Source: Sipunculus nudus (taxonomy: Eukaryota > Annelida > Sipuncula > Golfingiida > Sipunculidae). Taken from it: DNA of 64,000 nt. Below the pieces are notes generated by a model. The model made no database searches. It was not told the DNA's origin and saw nothing but the letters and a program-made list of their open reading frames with translations. Each line of letters starts with the position of its first letter. The first letter of the stretch is position 1. The translations under genes and the position numbers were made by a program. Where the stretch lies: assembly GCA_026874595.1 (NCBI GenBank), contig CM049318.1, positions 61,912,250-61,976,249 of the forward strand. Direction: 5' to 3'. Shown one piece after another: positions 59,979 through 64,000 of this stretch.

Positions 59979-62900
59979 TAGTTTGTTTGTCTGTATGTCC
60001 CCGCTCTACAGGCCACAATTTTGCACCAATCGTCCTGATACTTATAGATAGAGTGTATAATCGGTTCTTCTCGGAGCCTATTGTTTTTGGTCATGATCGG
60101 TCAAGGGTCAAGGTCAGGGTCACCAAAAAGCTCAAAAACGGTTTTTTCTTCATACCTTCGTCAAAAATAGCCGTAGGCACCTAATCTGTAGCCCGTTTTA
60201 TTTGCCACTGCATGGCCACTTCCAACACTGCAAAATTGCCTCATTTCGCTGTTACCATGGTTACGCAATTTTGGGGAGAAATCATGGAATTTCGTGATAT
60301 TTTTCAAATTTGCAGCAATTTTACTGATTCTGAGATATTTTATGTAACATAAGAATATCTCGAAACGGGTTTTTCAGATTTTGGAAATGGCCGCCAGGGG
60401 GCGTTGCAGATGAAAAAACATGAAAATTTGTTTTGGTGCTATACCTCCAGAACTATTAAACGTTGGGCCATTTCCATCACAGCACCTTAAACTAGGGTCC
60501 ATGGGCTTATTTTTGCGCATAGGTGCCAAAGTGCGCTATTGCCAGATTTCTCTATTTTTGGGGTAAAACCTTTGAATTTTGAAAATATGCAGTTTTCAGC
60601 TTCTAACTCTGTCAGTTTTTATGCTAGAGAGGTCAAAATTTTTGCATCTTGTAGCCCTTGGTGAGTTCTCGGTGATCCAACCAAAAATCTTGCAAAATCT
60701 CGCACCGTTTCTCGTCGAATGAGATTTCGCGATTTCACGGTGACATGCCCTATAGGCCACAGATATGCAGGCATCCTTTTGAAACTGATACATGTTACGT
60801 CATACACTCATATCTCGAAAGCAATTGTTCAGTTTTTGGAAAATAACCGCTAGGGGGCGCTGCACTGCAACCCCGTACCTACTATCATTGTTTAACCATA
60901 TCTCCAAAACTACACATTTTAGGTACATAAACTGTACACCATATGAATTGGCGTTTCATGGCCTTTCTGCCCATGACCTCTTTTGTTTAATCATACACGG
61001 TCCCCGCAAATTTTAGCAACTTTGTAAAAATTAAAACCCGCATGCACAAATACATATGCCATCACGCATGCATGCACGCGTTTTAGTATGAAAGACAGAC
61101 ACGCTTTCCCGTGACTGCAAAAATTATAGCGTTCGCCGTATAAAATAAGTGACCACAGGCACTCTTTGCGGGCCGGTTTGCCATTTCTGTCGCGTTATAG
61201 TTTATTGCTTGCCGGAATCAGAGATTTCGACAAGTATGTTGATCAGTTCCGTTTGTTTGTTTGTCTGTATGTCCCCGCTCTACAGGCCACAATTTTGCAC
61301 CAATCGTCCTGATACTTATAGATAGAGTGTATAATCGGTTCTTCTCGGAGCCTATTGTTTTTGGTCATGATCGGTCAAGGGTCAAGGTCAGGGTCACCAA
61401 AAAGCTCAAAAACGGTTTTTTCTTCATACCTTCGTCAAAAATAGCCGTAGGCACCTAATCTGTAGCCCGTTTTATTTGCCACTGCATGGCCACTTCCAAC
61501 ACTGCAAAATTGCCTCATTTCGCTGTTACCATGGTTACGCAATTTTGGTGAGAAATCATGGAATTTCGTGATATTTTTCAAATTTGCAGCAATTTTACTG
61601 ATTCTGAGATATTTTATGTAACATAAGAATATCTCGAAACGGGTTTTTCAGATTTTGGAAATGGCCGCCAGGGGGCGTTGCAGATGAAAAAACATGAAAA
61701 TTTGTTTTGGTGCTATACCTCCAGAACTATTAAACGTTGGGCCATTTCCATCACAGCACCTTAAACTAGGGTCCATGGGCTTATTTTTGCGCATAGGTGC
61801 CAAAGTGCGCTATTGCCAGATTTCTCTATTTTTGGGGTAAAACCTTTGAATTTTGAAAATATGCAGTTTTCAGCTTCTAACTCTGTCAGTTTTTATGCTA
61901 GAGAGGTCAAAATTTTTGCATCTTGTAGCCCTTGGTGAGTTCTCGGTGATCCAACCAAAAATCTTGCAAAATCTCGCACCGTTTCTCGTCGAATGAGATT
62001 TCGCGATTTCACGGTGACATGCCCTATAGGCCACAGATATGCAGGCATCCTTTTGAAACTGATACATGTTACGTCATACACTCATATCTCGAAAGCAATT
62101 GTTCAGTTTTTGGAAAATAACCGCTAGGGGGCGCTGCACTGCAACCCCGTACCTACTATCATTGTTTAACCATATCTCCAAAACTACACATTTTAGGTAC
62201 ATAAACTGTACACCATATGAATTGGCGTTTCATGGCCTTTCTGCCCATGACCTCTTTTGTTTAATCATACACGGTCCCCGCAAATTTTAGCAACTTTGTA
62301 AAAATTAAAACCCGCATGCACAAATACATATGCCATCACGCATGCATGCACGCGTTTTAGTATGAAAGACAGACACGCTTTCCCGTGACTGCAAAAATTA
62401 TAGCGTTCGCCGTATAAAATAAGTGACCACAGGCACTCTTTGCGGGCCGGTTTGCCATTTCTGTCGCGTTATAGTTTATTGCTTGCCGGAATCAGAGATT
62501 TCGACAAGTATGTTGATCAGTTCCGTTTGTTTGTTTGTCTGTATGTCCCCGCTCTACAGGCCACAATTTTGCACCAATCGTCCTGATACTTATAGATAGA
62601 GTGTATAATCGGTTCTTCTCGGAGCCTATTGTTTTTGGTCATGATCGGTCAAGGGTCAAGGTCAGGGTCACCAAAAAGCTCAAAAACGGTTTTTTCTTCA
62701 TACCTTCGTCAAAAATAGCCGTAGGCACCTAATCTGTAGCCCGTTTTATTTGCCACTGCATGGCCACTTCCAACACTGCAAAATTGCCTCATTTCGCTGT
62801 TACCATGGTTACGCAATTTTGGTGAGAAATCATGGAATTTCGTGATATTTTTCAAATTTGCAGCAATTTTACTGATTCTGAGATATTTTATGTAACATAA

Positions 62901-64000
62901 GAATATCTCGAAACGGGTTTTTCAGATTTTGGAAATGGCCGCCAGGGGGCGTTGCAGATGAAAAAACATGAAAATTTGTTTTGGTGCTATACCTCCAGAA
63001 CTATTAAACGTTGGGCCATTTCCATCACAGCACCTTAAACTAGGGTCCATGGGCTTATTTTTGCGCATAGGTGCCAAAGTGCGCTATTGCCAGATTTCTC
63101 TATTTTTGGGGTAAAACCTTTTAATTTTGAAAATATGCAGTTTTCAGCTTCTAACTCTCTCAGTTTTTATGCTAGAGAGGTCAAAAGTTTTGCATCTTGT
63201 AGCCCTTGGTGAGTTCTCGGTGATCCAACCAAAAATCTTGCAAAATCTCGCACCGTTTCTCGTCGAATGAGATTTCGCGATTTCACGGTGACATGCCCTA
63301 TAGGCCACAGATATGCAGGCATCCTTTTGAAACTGATACATGTTACGTCATACACTCATATCTCGAAAGCAATTGTTCAGTTTTTGGAAAATAACCGCTA
63401 GGGGGCGCTGCACTGCAACCCCGTACCTACTATCATTGTTTAACCATATCTCCAAAACTACACATTTTAGGTACATAAACTGTACACCATATGAATTGGC
63501 GTTTCATGGCCTTTCTGCCCATGACCTCTTTTGTTTAATCATACACGGTCCCCGCAAATTTTAGCAACTTTGTAAAAATTAAAACCCGCATGCACAAATA
63601 CATATGCCATCACGCATGCATGCACGCGTTTTAGTATGAAAGACAGACACGCTTTCCCGTGACTGCAAAAATTATAGCGTTCGCCGTATAAAATAAGTGA
63701 CCACAGGCACTCTTTGCGGGCCGGTTTGCCATTTCTGTCGCGTTATAGTTTATTGCTTGCCGGAATCAGAGATTTCGACAAGTATGTTGATCAGTTCCGT
63801 TTGTTTGTTTGTCTGTATGTCCCCGCTCTACAGGCCACAATTTTGCACCAATCGTCCTGATACTTATAGATAGAGTGTATAATCGGTTCTTCTCGGAGCC
63901 TATTGTTTTTGGTCATGATCGGTCAAGGGTCAAGGTCAGGGTCACCAAAAAGCTCAAAAACGGTTTTTTCTTCATACCTTCGTCAAAAATAGCCGTAGGC
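59979..64000. repeat. Macrosatellite array 2: 1,274-bp monomer, >3 copies, distinct subfamily
   Basis: Begins mid-monomer at GTTTGTTTGTCTGTATGTCC (about 59979), with landmarks at 59996, 61270, 62544 and 63818, and continues past the window end. Shared variants separate it from array 1: CCACAATTTTGC for CCACAGTTTTGC, CCTGATACTT for CCTGAAACTT, CACTCATATCTC for CACTAATATCTC, AATAACCGC for AATTACCGC, GTCCATGGGC for GTCCAGGGGC, and CATCCTTTTGAAAC for CATCCGTTTGAAAC. Some changes distinguish copies inside the array (TTTTGGGGAG at about 60268 versus TTTTGGTGAG at about 61542; several changes at 63120-63190). The CTCF-like sites are retained in every copy. Confidence 0.95.

Noticed and set aside
44368-63564. 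Regularly repeated 62-74-codon frames in the 1,274-bp monomers
   Set aside because: They overlap each other on opposite strands, are unlike known proteins and simply recur with the repeat.

Overview
The window reads as a non-coding, repeat-dominated piece of a eukaryotic, probably molluscan (most likely bivalve) genome. There are no operons, ribosome-binding sites or long intact ORFs. The lineage clue is the style of the repeats: a DIRS-like tyrosine-recombinase retroelement, a dispersed repeat rich in AGGTCA/AAGGTCA with 'TTTAGCTCAGCTGA' and 'GTCCGTCGTCC' signatures of the kind common in bivalve genomes, and long homogenised satellites. The lineage is inference, not proof. I see no intact protein-coding gene.

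Layout. 1-640: degenerate ~143-bp tandem repeat. 1728-2108: long inverted repeat (foldback). 2654-3920: a duplicated segment whose two copies each carry a RecQ-helicase Walker A fragment (one still open, one broken), separated by a degenerate CACGGTGACAC repeat. 3943-8863: a decayed DIRS-like retrotransposon on the minus strand, with gag, RT-RNase H and tyrosine-recombinase remnants between inverted terminal repeats and a complex inverted-repeat structure at its 3' end. 8864-11546: AT-rich sequence with small dispersed repeats, a probable hAT-type MITE (9561-10342) and an RFX X-box-like site.

11547-43844: a ~32-kb minisatellite array of 47/48-bp units (about 670 units) with higher-order structure up to a 5,325-bp super-repeat present twice in full and once in part. 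Nearly every unit carries a perfect Pol III B-box-like 11-mer on the minus strand. The array runs into a 500-N gap (43845-44344). 44345-57076: ten copies of a 1,274-bp macrosatellite, each with two CTCF-like motifs in the same orientation. 57077-59978: diverged relic monomers interrupted by a ~1.25-kb inserted element. 59979-64000: a second 1,274-bp array of a distinct subfamily that runs off the window end.

How it may work together. The best candidate for something new is the right half: a B-box-bearing satellite next to a CTCF-motif macrosatellite, which on sequence alone looks like a possible chromatin-organising (insulator or loop-anchor) locus, comparable in design to mammalian CTCF macrosatellites. 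The motifs are visible; the function is inference. Array lengths are uncertain because of the gap and signs of unpolished sequence next to it.
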